Notes: a model not told the origin generated them from the sequence alone. Numbered from the stretch's first letter, positions 1-7,053 are shown. The stretch: 14,717 bases of DNA from DATAEK01 sp036258055 (GCA_036258055.1 DATAEK010000345.1:1-14717); one strand, 5' to 3'. Numbers and translations: made by a program.

Positions 1-385
1 GTCGCTCGCGCGTTACGACCATCGTCTCCGGATTGGCCGCCGACCCGACTATCTCGCCCAGCTCGTCGAGCGAGATCGTGACCGCGGCGCGCCGGCCCTC
101 GACGCGCCAGTGGTCGATGAGCACGTTGTGGGCAATGCGAAGCATCCAGAGCAGGGCATCGGGGCCGGCCGGCTGGTGATGGCGCTGGCGGTAGGCCTTG
201 AAAAAGGCATGGCTGGCCAGTTCCTGCGCCGTCTCACGGCCGGCCACCTGACATCGGACAAACGAGTACACGCGGCGCCACGCGCCGCGGTACATCTCCT
301 CAAACGCCGCATCGGCGTCAGTGGTCTGATCGCGCGGCGTACTGGCCTGCACGAAGGTCGCCGGCGCGGGAAGCCGTTCTTCCAT
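1..385 (-). CDS. ECF-type RNA polymerase sigma factor, N-terminal part (cut by window edge)
   Basis: Reading leftwards from an ATG at 385, 128 codons stay open to the window edge, so the C-terminus is missing. Residues about 28-67 (FEEMYRGAWRRVYSFVR, then AQELASHAFFKAYRQ) match sigma region 2.1-2.2, which contacts core RNA polymerase. Residues about 77-93 (DALLWMLRIAHNVLIDHWR) match region 2.3-2.4, which melts and reads the -10 element. Region 4, which binds the -35 element, would lie beyond the left edge. The first 25 residues are a low-similarity leader. The chosen ATG has an AG-rich GAAGAAAG stretch about 10-17 nt upstream as a loose ribosome binding site. The frame stays open for several codons upstream of the ATG, so a longer N-terminus is possible. 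Family membership is confident. The signal it answers to cannot be told here, and any anti-sigma gene would be outside the window. Confidence 0.85.
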   Translation of the reverse strand, partial: MEERLPAPATFVQASTPRDQTTDADAAFEEMYRGAWRRVYSFVRCQVAGRETAQELASHAFFKAYRQRHHQPAGPDALLWMLRIAHNVLIDHWRVEGRRAAVTISLDELGEIVGSAANPETMVVTRER

Positions 386-408
386 CTGGCTGAGCGGGCT
401 TTCTTCTT

Positions 409-437
409 TATCTAACGACGAACCCGGCAGGGTACAA
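409..437 (-). promoter_or_regulatory. Possible promoter of the ECF sigma gene
   Basis: On the minus strand TTGTAC (437-432) is followed after exactly 17 nt by TAGATA (414-409), which would put transcription start about 17 nt before the ATG at 385. Both boxes are only half matches to the sigma-70 consensus, so this rests mainly on spacing and position. Confidence 0.25.
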
Positions 438-568
438 CGCGCCTGCGCGGATTCTTTCCGTGGATAAGTGGTTGCAGCTAGCATCGCCGGTCGCACCCAC
501 CGCCAGTCTGATATGGAATGACTCGCTGTCAAGTGAGTTGTCGTTCCGAAGTGGTCGTCCGGACGAAT

Positions 569-588
569 GGCACTTGCCGCCAAGTGCC
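569..588. repeat. Perfect 8-bp inverted repeat with 4-nt loop
   Basis: GGCACTTG (569-576) and CAAGTGCC (581-588) are perfect reverse complements around the loop CCGC. The element is flanked by a direct repeat CCGGACGAA at 559-567 and 587-595, and the palindrome CGTCCGGACG lies at 556-565. There is no T-run on either side, so it is not a standard terminator. It could be an operator or an RNA hairpin; position gives no further clue. Confidence 0.5.
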
Positions 589-774
589 GGACGAAAGTCA
601 GACAGGATCCGCTGGGGGTTTTCGGGCCTGTGCCCGCCAAGCGGCCGGACTTCACGTTCCCGGCGCGCCAGTACTCCGTCTACGACAGGTGCGCGAGGAC
701 ATCGGCCGAGGACGTGGCGGCCCCACGACCGTACCTCGATCGTGAATCGCGGGGCCGGCTCGAGAAAGACGGGA

Positions 775-867
775 CTACCCGTGGCGCTTCCGATAGGTCC
801 GAACGCCGATCAGCCCGGCAGCCATCAGCACGAGGGTCGTGGGCAGAAGTCGTGTCTTCGTCTTCAC
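775..867 (-). CDS. Possible 30-residue membrane peptide with sorting-signal-like sequence
   Basis: A GTG at 867 opens a 30-codon frame ending in TAG at 777-775. The codon is preceded by AGGAG at 880-876 with an 8 nt spacer, the best ribosome binding site in this gap. The peptide has a basic N-terminus (VKTKTR), then LLPTT, a hydrophobic run LVLMAAGLIGV, and a basic end RTYRKRHG. That order (Pro motif, membrane span, Arg/Lys cluster) is what is known from PEP-CTERM and LPXTG sorting signals, but the canonical PEP or LPXTG core is not intact and no passenger domain precedes it. It may be a stand-alone membrane peptide, the remnant of a sorted protein, or chance. The same frame is open further upstream, so a longer product cannot be excluded. 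A second short frame, ending TAA at the ribosome binding site, also has a hydrophobic end (LTASVAGAFIGSAASQE). Confidence 0.35.
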   Translation of the reverse strand: MKTKTRLLPTTLVLMAAGLIGVRTYRKRHG

Positions 868-1049
868 GTTCGTTACTCCTGGCTTGCAGCGGAGCCGATG
901 AACGCACCGGCCACTGACGCCGTCAGCTGGAGCACGTGGCGATTTCCTACTCCAGCACGCCATTGCACCCATCTGCAGCGCACACATTGATGCGACGTGA
1001 GCGACTTCGCACACGAGTGCAGATCGTGAAGGCAGAAAGAAGGAACGCG

Positions 1050-2339
1050 CTAACGATGCGCGGTGATGGTGTCGATCCCGCCGACGTAGGGGCGAAGCGC
1101 CTCCGGCACGACGATCGAACCGTCTTTCTGCTGGTAGTTCTCGAGGATCGCGATGAGCGTGCGGCCGACGGCGAGTCCCGATCCGTTCAATGTGTGCACG
1201 AACTCCGGCTTGCCAGTGCCATCGCGCCGGAACTTGATGTTCGCGCGACGCGCCTGGAACGCTTCGGTGTTGCTGCAGGATGAAATCTCGCGGTAGGTCT
1301 GCTGGCTGGGCAGCCACACTTCGATGTCGTAGGTCTTCGCTGATGCGAAGCCCAGGTCTCCGGCGCACAAAAGCATCGTCCGGTACGGCAGACCGAGCTG
1401 TTTGAGCACCGTTTCGGCGTTGCCCGTGAGCCGTTCGAGCTCGTCGAACGATTGATCGGGCAGTGCGAACGTCATGAGCTCGACTTTGTCGAACTGGTGC
1501 TGACGAATCAGCCCTTTGACGTCGGCACCGTAGGAGCCTGCCTCGCTCCGGAAGCAGGGCGTGTAGGCCGTGTAGCGCAGCGGCAACTGACGGCCATCCA
1601 TGATCTCGGTCCGATGCAGGTTGGTGAGCGGCACCTCCGCCGTCGGAATCAGGAACAGATCCCACTCGCCGCCGATCTTGAACAAATCCTGCTCGAACTT
1701 CGGGAGATTCCCGGTCCCGCGCAGCGCCTCGGCGTTCACGAGAAACGGCGGCTCGACCTCGGTGTAGCCATGCTCGCGGGTGTGGAGATCGAGCATGAAG
1801 TTGATCAGCCCTCGCGCGAGACGCGCACCGGCGCCGAGCAGGACGGAAAAACGAGAGCCCGACATACGGGTCGCGCGCTCGAAATCGATGATGCCCAGCG
1901 CCGGACCGAGCTCCCAATGGGCTTTCGGCTCGAAGTCGAACACGCGCGGCTCGCCGTGGCGCCGCACTTCCTGGTTGTCGGCGGCGCTCGATCCCGGCGG
2001 CACGCTCGCGTGCGGCAGGTTCGGAATCGTCATCAGCAGCGCCGCGCGCTGCTGCTCGACCTGATCGAGCTGGATCTCGAGCTGACGGATCTGCTGTGCC
2101 CGCGCTTTGTTCGCAGTGAAGATAGGCGTCGCGTCCTGCCCCTGCCGCTTCGCGCGCGCCACCTCGTCGCCGGCGGCGTTCTGATCGCGCTTCAGTCCCT
2201 CGAGCTCGGGAATCAGTCGGCGCCGGCGGTTCTCGAGCGTCGCGAGTTGCTCGAGCTCCGCGTCCGGCTGCAGACCACGATTCGTGAGGCCTGCCCTGAC
2301 CGTCTCCATGTGCTCACGAACGTAGGCGGGGTCGAGCAT
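1050..2339 (-). CDS. serS: Serine--tRNA ligase (seryl-tRNA synthetase)
   Basis: This cytoplasmic enzyme charges tRNA-Ser (and tRNA-Sec) with serine using ATP. The 429-residue protein has the usual bacterial length. Residues about 27-105 are charged heptad-like sequence, the coiled-coil arm that grips the long variable arm of tRNA-Ser. The class II catalytic core follows: motif 1 around 189-202 (HGYTEVEPPFLVN), the serine-binding TAEVPL at 233-238, motif 2 at 263-287 (FRSEAGSYGADVKGLIRQ then HQFDKVEL) and motif 3 near 384-401 (LNGSGLAVGRTLIAILEN). The ATG at 2339 starts the canonical N-terminus (MLDPAYVREH) and has AGGA 7 nt upstream (2350-2347). The gene diverges from galU. No frame damage or missing motif is visible. 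Confidence 0.97.
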   Translation of the reverse strand: MLDPAYVREHMETVRAGLTNRGLQPDAELEQLATLENRRRRLIPELEGLKRDQNAAGDEVARAKRQGQDATPIFTANKARAQQIRQLEIQLDQVEQQRAALLMTIPNLPHASVPPGSSAADNQEVRRHGEPRVFDFEPKAHWELGPALGIIDFERATRMSGSRFSVLLGAGARLARGLINFMLDLHTREHGYTEVEPPFLVNAEALRGTGNLPKFEQDLFKIGGEWDLFLIPTAEVPLTNLHRTEIMDGRQLPLRYTAYTPCFRSEAGSYGADVKGLIRQHQFDKVELMTFALPDQSFDELERLTGNAETVLKQLGLPYRTMLLCAGDLGFASAKTYDIEVWLPSQQTYREISSCSNTEAFQARRANIKFRRDGTGKPEFVHTLNGSGLAVGRTLIAILENYQQKDGSIVVPEALRPYVGGIDTITAHR

Positions 2340-2375
2340 GGCTCAATCCTATAACGGACGCTGCGGGTCCTGAGA

Positions 2376-2381
2376 TACGAT
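2376..2381 (+). promoter_or_regulatory. Possible -10 box of galU (leaderless start)
   Basis: TACGAT carries the four most conserved -10 positions (T1, A2, A5, T6). It ends 6 nt before the galU ATG, so transcription would begin at or within a base or two of the start codon. No -35 match is seen at the usual distance. Confidence 0.3.
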
Positions 2382-2387
2382 GCCGGC

Positions 2388-3299
2388 ATGTCCGATTCCA
2401 GCGCGCGTCCCACCAAAACCGTCATCCGCAAAGCGGTGTTTCCGGCGGCCGGCCTTGGCACTCGCTTCCTTCCCGCAACCAAAGCGCAGCCGAAAGAAAT
2501 GCTGCCGCTCGTCGACAAGCCGATCATCCAGTACGGCGTCGAGGAGGCGGTCGCCTCCGGTGTCGACAACATCATCCTCGTCACCGGCCGGGGAAAGAAC
2601 GCGATCGAGGATCACTTCGACGTGTCCGTCGAGCTCGAAACGTTCCTCGAAGCGCGGAAGAAGACCGACCTTCTCGCGGAGATCCGCAAGATCTCGAATC
2701 TGATCAACTTCTCCTACGTTCGCCAGGGAGAACCACTCGGCCTCGGCCACGCCGTCCTCGTGACCAAGGCGCTCGTCGGCGACGAGCCCTTCGCCGTCAT
2801 CCTCGGCGACGATGTGATCGATGCGAACCCGCCGGCGCTGAAGCAGATGATCGACGTCTTCAACGACGTGCAGGGGCCGGTGCTCGCGATCGAGCGGGTA
2901 CCGCGCCAGGACGTCAGCGCCTACGGGATCATCGACGGCGAAGAGATCAAGCCCGGCGTCTACCGCATCCGCGATCTGGTCGAGAAGCCGCCACGCGAGG
3001 AGGCGCCTTCCGACCTCGCGATCATCGGCCGCTACATCCTCACGCCCGACATCTTTCCGGCCCTCGAAGCCACCGTCTCCGATCGAACCGGCGAGATCCA
3101 GCTGACCAACGGGCTCCGGCGGCTGTTGAAGGACCGCCCGATCTACGGCTGCCGGATCGACGGCGTCCGCCATGACACCGGCAACAAGCTGGGATTTCTG
3201 AAGGCCGTGGTGTACTTCGCGCTGCGTCGGCCGGACCTGGCCGATGCGTTCGTGGAGTATCTGCGCGGGATCGATCTCGGGCAGGCAGCGCGTCGCTGA
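2388..3299 (+). CDS. galU: UTP--glucose-1-phosphate uridylyltransferase
   Basis: GalU joins UTP and glucose 1-phosphate to give UDP-glucose, used for polysaccharide, glycolipid and trehalose synthesis in the cytoplasm. The 303-residue protein is full length for bacterial GalU. It shows the nucleotidyltransferase signature FPAAGLGTRFLPATKAQPKE at 18-37, continuing MLPLVDKPIIQYGVEEA, the metal-binding GDD at 140-142, VEKP at 198-201 and the sugar-site segment GVRHDTGNKLGFL at 259-271. The ATG at 2388 fits the family, whose homology begins a few residues later. No good Shine-Dalgarno precedes it; instead a TACGAT box ends 6 nt before the ATG, which suggests a leaderless transcript. It diverges from serS and converges on the FmdB-family gene. 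Confidence 0.96.
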   Translation: MSDSSARPTKTVIRKAVFPAAGLGTRFLPATKAQPKEMLPLVDKPIIQYGVEEAVASGVDNIILVTGRGKNAIEDHFDVSVELETFLEARKKTDLLAEIRKISNLINFSYVRQGEPLGLGHAVLVTKALVGDEPFAVILGDDVIDANPPALKQMIDVFNDVQGPVLAIERVPRQDVSAYGIIDGEEIKPGVYRIRDLVEKPPREEAPSDLAIIGRYILTPDIFPALEATVSDRTGEIQLTNGLRRLLKDRPIYGCRIDGVRHDTGNKLGFLKAVVYFALRRPDLADAFVEYLRGIDLGQAARR

Positions 3300-3306
3300 G
3301 GCCTTT

Positions 3307-3356
3307 ATCAGCGCCTCGCGCCTCCGCGCTCGGCTGTGGCCGCAGGCGCTGCTGAT
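3307..3356. repeat. Imperfect inverted repeat between convergent galU and the FmdB gene
   Basis: ATCAGCGCCT (3307-3316) pairs with AGGCGCTGCTGAT (3344-3356) with a 3-nt bulge, leaving a loop of about 27 nt. It lies just past the galU stop and downstream of the convergent FmdB gene, the right place for a two-way terminator. Neither strand has a T-run after the stem, so an intrinsic terminator is not established. Confidence 0.3.
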
Positions 3357-3414
3357 TCAACACCTGTTCACGCTTCACCCGCTGCCCAGCACAACCATCT
3401 TGCCGGAAGGCGTG

Positions 3415-3750
3415 CTACGTCGTCTTCGGATCTGATTTCGTATCTGATTTCGTCTCCGACTTCGCCGACGAGGCACTGGAACTGTCGGACGTCGTTGACG
3501 ATTCGGTCGTGCTCGACTCGGAGGTCTTTGAGTCGGCTTTCGACCCGCTGCCCTTGCCGTCCCCGGAGGATTTCCTCGCGTAGTCGGTGATGTACCATCC
3601 CGTCCCCTTGAACTGAATCGCGGGAGACGACAGCAGCTTGCGCACCTTGCGCCCGCAGGTGGGGCAGGTTGCAATTGGCGGGTCGGAGAACTTCTGGATC
3701 CGCTCGAAGCGATGTTCTCCGGACTCGCACTCGTACTCGTAAAGAGGCAT
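3415..3750 (-). CDS. FmdB-family putative zinc ribbon regulatory protein with Ser/Thr/Lys-rich tail
   Basis: Residues 1-58 match the FmdB/CxxC small zinc-ribbon family (MPLYEYEC, FERIQKFSDPP, CPTCG, FKGTGWYITDY). The biochemical role of this family is poorly known. Normal members have two CxxC knuckles. Here the second is present (C29, C32) but the first has only C8; the place of the second cysteine is Gly11, with His13 close by as a possible substitute ligand. Residues 60-111 are a low-complexity tail made almost only of Ser, Thr, Lys, Asp and Glu, probably disordered; such tails are common in this family. The ATG at 3750 lies 4 nt after the stop of the upstream DUF885 gene, so the two are very likely co-transcribed. 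Confidence 0.88.
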   Translation of the reverse strand: MPLYEYECESGEHRFERIQKFSDPPIATCPTCGRKVRKLLSSPAIQFKGTGWYITDYARKSSGDGKGSGSKADSKTSESSTTESSTTSDSSSASSAKSETKSDTKSDPKTT

Positions 3751-3754
3751 GCGT

Positions 3755-5413
3755 TTACTCGATCATCTCCCCGTTCGACTCGCCGAGCAGCAGCGCCCGA
3801 TGGACCCAGAACGGCACCGTGCCGTTGGCGAGCAGCATGTCATGGAACGCGCGCAGCGAGTACTTCGCGCCGGCGTGCGCCTTGTAGTCCTCGCGCAGCT
3901 TGAGGAGCATCAGTTTTCCGAGCGAGTAGAGGATATAGGAGGGATCGAACGTGCCCCGTTCGGCCTCGCGCCGCGCGCTCACTTCCTCGAGGAACGCCTC
4001 GTCGCGGAAGAAGCGGACCCCCTGCTCGACCGACATGTCCTCGCAATGCAGCCGGATGCCGACGATGAAACGGCACAGGCGGATCAGAGCTTCGGCGAGC
4101 TGCCCGAGCCGGACGACCGGATCGTTCCGCCGGAACCCTTCCTCGACCATCATCTGCTCGCAGTAGTGCGCCCAGCCTTCGACGAATGCCGTCGAGGAGA
4201 ACAGGATCGATTTGCGCAGCTTCGCATCGAGCAGGCGCAGGTGCTGATAATGCAGGAAGTGCCCCGGAAACACCTCGTGGATCGAGATCGCCCACAGCGC
4301 GCCGTAGTTGAAGTCGCGCAGGTGCTCGTCCTGCCGCTCCGGAGACCACGTGGGATCGACGTCGGTGATGTAGTAGAAGGCGCGCAGCGCGCGTGCCTCG
4401 AACGGCCCCGGCGTCCACATGCTCGCCGAGGTCCAGCGATAGAACCGCGGCGTCGGCGCTACCGCGACAGGCGCGCCCGGTGGAATGGTGATGATCCGTT
4501 CGCGTTCGATGAACGTGGCCAATTCCTCCAGCTGCTGCTGCGCAACCGGTACGAGCTGACCGGCGGGTGGATGATTCTGCTTGGCTTTCTGCCAGGCGGC
4601 GATCGGATCGCCGCCATTCAGGCGCGACGCCACGCGACGGAATTCTTCCTGTGTCGTGTGCAGCTCGCGCATCGCGATCGAGAGCAACCGGTCGGGGCCC
4701 AGCGAGAGCCCCTCGTCGAAGCGGAACTTCTGCTCGAATTTCTCGCGTCCCAACCGGAACGATCCCTTGCTCCGCGGCGCGAGATCTTTCTCGAGATACT
4801 CGATGTACTGCCCGAGCGCCGACGACGCCTCGACCGACGCATCGGCCAGATCGCCGAGCAGGTGCAGATCGCCCAGATCGCCGAAGGCGCGCGGGAGGTC
4901 GTCGTGAATGAACCGGAGCGTCCCGCGGATGCTCTCGAGCCCGACCTTCACGAAGATGCCGGGCGGATCCTTGACGTTGTCGCGCGCGGCCTGGATGAAC
5001 CGCGGGACCTGACGCAATTTCGACAGGACGCGCCGGGCCCGCTCGGCCAGCGGGGCGTAGTCGAAGAGCGCCTGACCGGCAAGGCTCGTCGCCAGCACGT
5101 CGGCGTAGTGCTGAATGCTGCGTTCCCAGCTCCGGACCTCTTCCAGCTCGAAGAGCCGCGACCGGATGTTCGCCTCGAGCGCGGGCCGTTCGACGCGCTC
5201 GACGTCGGTCAGCCGCGTGGGATCGATGGCCGCCAGGCGTCGCGCGAATCCGCCGAGCGAGCGCAGCTGAGCGTCGACGGCCTGACGGCTGAAGTCCTCG
5301 AGCAGGTCGTCGTGGACGTGGACGCCGTCGAAGGTCGCGTTCGTGGGATGGACTTCGTACAGGTACGACAGGTATTCGTCGACGAAATGCGGCAGGGGCT
5401 CGGCTGAATACAT
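3755..5413 (-). CDS. DUF885 family zinc-dependent peptidase-like protein
   Basis: The 552-residue protein belongs to the DUF885 family, predicted metallopeptidases related to M2/M3-type fold enzymes. The active-site signature HEVFPGH is at residues 379-385 (HExxxGH: His379 and His385 as zinc ligands, Glu380 as general base). The segment EGWAHYCEQ, starting at Glu412, supplies the probable third ligand. Many relatives are secreted, but no signal peptide or lipobox is seen here, so a cytoplasmic location is likely unless the start is wrong. The ATG at 5413 is preferred over a TTG nine bases upstream (5422); neither has a Shine-Dalgarno sequence. The substrate is unknown. The gene diverges from rsmI by 23 bp and is followed after 4 nt by the FmdB-family gene. 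Confidence 0.85.
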   Translation of the reverse strand: MYSAEPLPHFVDEYLSYLYEVHPTNATFDGVHVHDDLLEDFSRQAVDAQLRSLGGFARRLAAIDPTRLTDVERVERPALEANIRSRLFELEEVRSWERSIQHYADVLATSLAGQALFDYAPLAERARRVLSKLRQVPRFIQAARDNVKDPPGIFVKVGLESIRGTLRFIHDDLPRAFGDLGDLHLLGDLADASVEASSALGQYIEYLEKDLAPRSKGSFRLGREKFEQKFRFDEGLSLGPDRLLSIAMRELHTTQEEFRRVASRLNGGDPIAAWQKAKQNHPPAGQLVPVAQQQLEELATFIERERIITIPPGAPVAVAPTPRFYRWTSASMWTPGPFEARALRAFYYITDVDPTWSPERQDEHLRDFNYGALWAISIHEVFPGHFLHYQHLRLLDAKLRKSILFSSTAFVEGWAHYCEQMMVEEGFRRNDPVVRLGQLAEALIRLCRFIVGIRLHCEDMSVEQGVRFFRDEAFLEEVSARREAERGTFDPSYILYSLGKLMLLKLREDYKAHAGAKYSLRAFHDMLLANGTVPFWVHRALLLGESNGEMIE

Positions 5414-5415
5414 TT

Positions 5416-5423
5416 GGTACAAT
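5416..5423 (+). promoter_or_regulatory. Likely extended -10 promoter element of rsmI
   Basis: TGG followed by TACAAT (5418-5423) is an extended -10 element (TGn plus a five-of-six match to TATAAT). Extended -10 promoters can work without a good -35 box, and none is seen. Transcription would start near 5430, giving an untranslated leader of only about 6 nt before the rsmI ATG. The element sits immediately upstream of, and touches, the start region of the divergent DUF885 gene. Confidence 0.45.
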
Positions 5424-5436
5424 CGACCCGGCGGTC

Positions 5437-6282
5437 ATGCCCGGAACGCTCTATGTCGTGGCCACTCCCATCGGCAACCTCGAGGATGTCACGCTGCGGG
5501 CGCTGCGAGTGCTCCGCGAAGTCACACTGATCGCGGCCGAAGACACCCGCCGCACGGCCCGGCTCCTTCAACACTACTCGATCTCGACCCCCACGACGAG
5601 TCTGCACGAACACAACGAGCACCGGAAGAGTCGCGTGCTCATCGAGCGGCTCATCGGCGGCGAATCTATTGCCCTCGTGACGGATGCGGGAACGCCGGTC
5701 GTCTCCGATCCGGGCGGATCGGTGGTCGCGGCGGCGCATGCGGCGAATATCAAAGTTGAGCCGATTCCAGGCCCCTCTGCGGCCATGGCGGCCCTCTCGG
5801 CATCCGGCCTCTCCGCCGATCAGTTCGTGTTTCTCGGCTTCCCACCATCACGATCAGCCGACCGCAAGAAGTGGCTCCGGGCAGTCGCCGAAGAGTCCCG
5901 GCCGCTCATTCTCTTCGAGGCACCGCACCGGTTAAAGGGTATGCTCGCGGACGCGTTGGCGATCCTCGGGGATCGCGAGGTGGCCATGGGCCGCGAGTTG
6001 ACCAAGGCACATGAGGAATTGGTCGTTCGACAGATTTCCGAGCTCCTTGACGCCGATCAGGAGCCACGGGGCGAGTATACGCTCGTCATAGCGCCCGCTC
6101 AAGCTGCTGACGCCGTTGCTGATACACCCGACGCGAGCAGGCTCATCGCTGAATTCGGTGATATGACCAATTCAGGTGCGTTTGCTCCGAAGGCGGCGGT
6201 CAAAGAACTCGCTCGCCGGTATGCGATGCCCAGCCGAATAGTCTACGCGACCGTTCACAAACACCGTGAGTCTGGCGAATGA
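5437..6282 (+). CDS. rsmI: 16S rRNA (cytidine1402-2'-O)-methyltransferase
   Basis: RsmI uses S-adenosylmethionine to methylate the ribose of C1402 in the decoding centre of 16S rRNA. The 281-residue product has the tetrapyrrole-methylase fold and the family hallmarks in order: LYVVATPIGNLEDVTLRAL at 5-23, AAEDTRRTARLL at 33-44, VTDAGTPVVSDPG at 81-93, PGPSA at 111-115, VFLGFPP at 131-137, ILFEAPHRL at 158-166 and GRELTKAHEE at 185-194. The C-terminal end (FAPKAAVKELARRYAMPSR) matches the small helical domain of full-length RsmI. The ATG at 5437 places the canonical N-terminus correctly; no clear Shine-Dalgarno is present. The neighbouring TPR gene starts 87 bp downstream on the same strand but has its own apparent promoter. 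Confidence 0.96.
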   Translation: MPGTLYVVATPIGNLEDVTLRALRVLREVTLIAAEDTRRTARLLQHYSISTPTTSLHEHNEHRKSRVLIERLIGGESIALVTDAGTPVVSDPGGSVVAAAHAANIKVEPIPGPSAAMAALSASGLSADQFVFLGFPPSRSADRKKWLRAVAEESRPLILFEAPHRLKGMLADALAILGDREVAMGRELTKAHEELVVRQISELLDADQEPRGEYTLVIAPAQAADAVADTPDASRLIAEFGDMTNSGAFAPKAAVKELARRYAMPSRIVYATVHKHRESGE

Positions 6283-6309
6283 CCGATTCGGCTGGCAGTC
6301 GCCCCCGAC

Positions 6310-6339
6310 TTGACCCTGGAGAGCACGATTTGTTAGTGT
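6310..6339 (+). promoter_or_regulatory. Possible promoter of the TPR protein gene
   Basis: TTGACC (6310-6315) is a five-of-six match to the -35 consensus. TAGTGT (6334-6339), 18 nt downstream, keeps the key T1, A2 and T6 of a -10 box. Transcription would start near 6346, leaving a leader of about 25 nt with AGGGG just before the ATG. Confidence 0.4.
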
Positions 6340-6343
6340 CTCT

Positions 6344-6356
6344 GGCCGACTCGGCC
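6344..6356. repeat. Short dyad in the leader of the TPR gene
   Basis: GGCCGA (6344-6349) and TCGGCC (6351-6356) are perfect reverse complements around one base. The dyad falls at the predicted transcription start of the TPR gene, so an operator is conceivable. A related sequence (CGATTCGGC) lies 60 bp upstream at the end of rsmI. Confidence 0.3.
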
Positions 6357-6369
6357 CACGAGGGGCGGT

Positions 6370-7053
6370 ATGGCCAAGCAACGTCGTGTAACGGGGAAGA
6401 AAACCCCAGCGCGATCCACGAAGACCGTTCGTCGGCCCGCAGGAGCGTCAGCACCAACCGCCCTTCGCGCCGATCAGGCCGTTCCATCCGAGCGGACTGA
6501 CCCGCCCTCGCCGCCCGCATCGCCTCGCAAACCAACGTTCTACGAGGCGATTGCCCTGTACGAGACCGGCGTGCGGGCTCTCCAGAAGCATGACTTCGAC
6601 GGCGCGGCGGCATCCTTCAGGGCCGTCGTTCAGCGCTACCCCGAAGAACGGGAGCTCCTCGAACGCGCCCGGTTGTATCTCCGGGTTTGTGAACGCGAGA
6701 CCGCTCAGCGACCGGCCGGACCTCAGTCCCCCCAGGAACGCGTATACGCGGCAACGATGGCGCTCAACGCCGGCGACTCCGAAACGGCGCTGTCCCACCT
6801 GCAGCGGGCAATCGCACAGGATCCCAACTCCGACCACGCCCACTATATTCTGGCTGTTGCCCTATCCAGTGGCACCAGAAAAGACGACGCGCTCAGACAT
6901 CTGCGCCGCGCAGTGGAACTGAATCCTGAAAATAGGTCTCTTGCCCTTCAGGACGAGGACCTCGAGGCTCTTCGCGATCACGAGGAGTTTCACGCCGTTC
7001 TCGATGCGCCCCCCGATTCTGCTCAGAGGCGACGCGCCAGAATTCGACGTTAG
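6370..7053 (+). CDS. Tetratricopeptide-repeat protein with basic Ala/Pro-rich N-terminus
   Basis: The 227-residue protein has two parts. Residues 1-55 are rich in Lys, Arg, Ala, Pro and Ser (MAKQRRVTGKKTPARSTKTV and on), resembling histone H1-like or nucleic-acid-binding tails and probably disordered. From residue 56 it is helical with TPR character: one repeat near 57-92 (FYEAIALYETGVRALQKHDF then DGAAASFRAVVQRYP), and two more at about 122-190 (YAATMALNAGDSETALSHLQ, then AIAQDPNSDHAHYILAVALS, then DDALRHLRRAVELNPEN). It ends with DLEALRDHEEFHAVL, a common cap of bacterial TPR arrays, and a basic tail. There is no signal peptide or membrane span, so it is probably a cytoplasmic scaffold. AGGGG at 6361-6365 lies 4 nt before the ATG. 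The partner is unknown; neighbours give no clear hint. Confidence 0.8.
   Translation: MAKQRRVTGKKTPARSTKTVRRPAGASAPTALRADQAVPSERTDPPSPPASPRKPTFYEAIALYETGVRALQKHDFDGAAASFRAVVQRYPEERELLERARLYLRVCERETAQRPAGPQSPQERVYAATMALNAGDSETALSHLQRAIAQDPNSDHAHYILAVALSSGTRKDDALRHLRRAVELNPENRSLALQDEDLEALRDHEEFHAVLDAPPDSAQRRRARIRR

Larger units (their letters stand above)
386..1049. other. Gene-poor stretch between serS and the sigma factor gene
   Basis: About 660 bases lie between the stop of serS and the start of the sigma factor gene. The longer open frames here (for example 460-990 on the plus strand) are rich in Arg, Ser and Pro, have no recognisable domain and look like chance open frames of GC-rich DNA. 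I found no tRNA, no clear rho-independent terminator and no IS ends. The only things that stand out are the inverted repeat at 569-588 and the small open frame at 775-867, listed separately. Confidence 0.6.

Noticed and set aside
769..782. Small hairpin ACGGG-ACTA-CCCGT at the end of the small open frame as terminator
   Set aside because: A five-base stem with no following T-run on either strand is too weak to call.
460..990. A 176-codon open frame in the gene-poor stretch
   Set aside because: Arg/Ser/Pro/Thr-rich composition, no ribosome binding site or domain; typical chance frame in GC-rich DNA.
1452..2354. A 300-codon plus-strand open frame opposite serS
   Set aside because: Same kind of antisense shadow; serS has all its class II motifs on the minus strand.
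3749..5407. A 552-codon open frame on the plus strand opposite the DUF885 gene
   Set aside because: It mirrors the real gene, is made largely of Arg, Glu, Asp and Leu without any recognisable domain, and arises from the third-position GC bias of the minus-strand gene.
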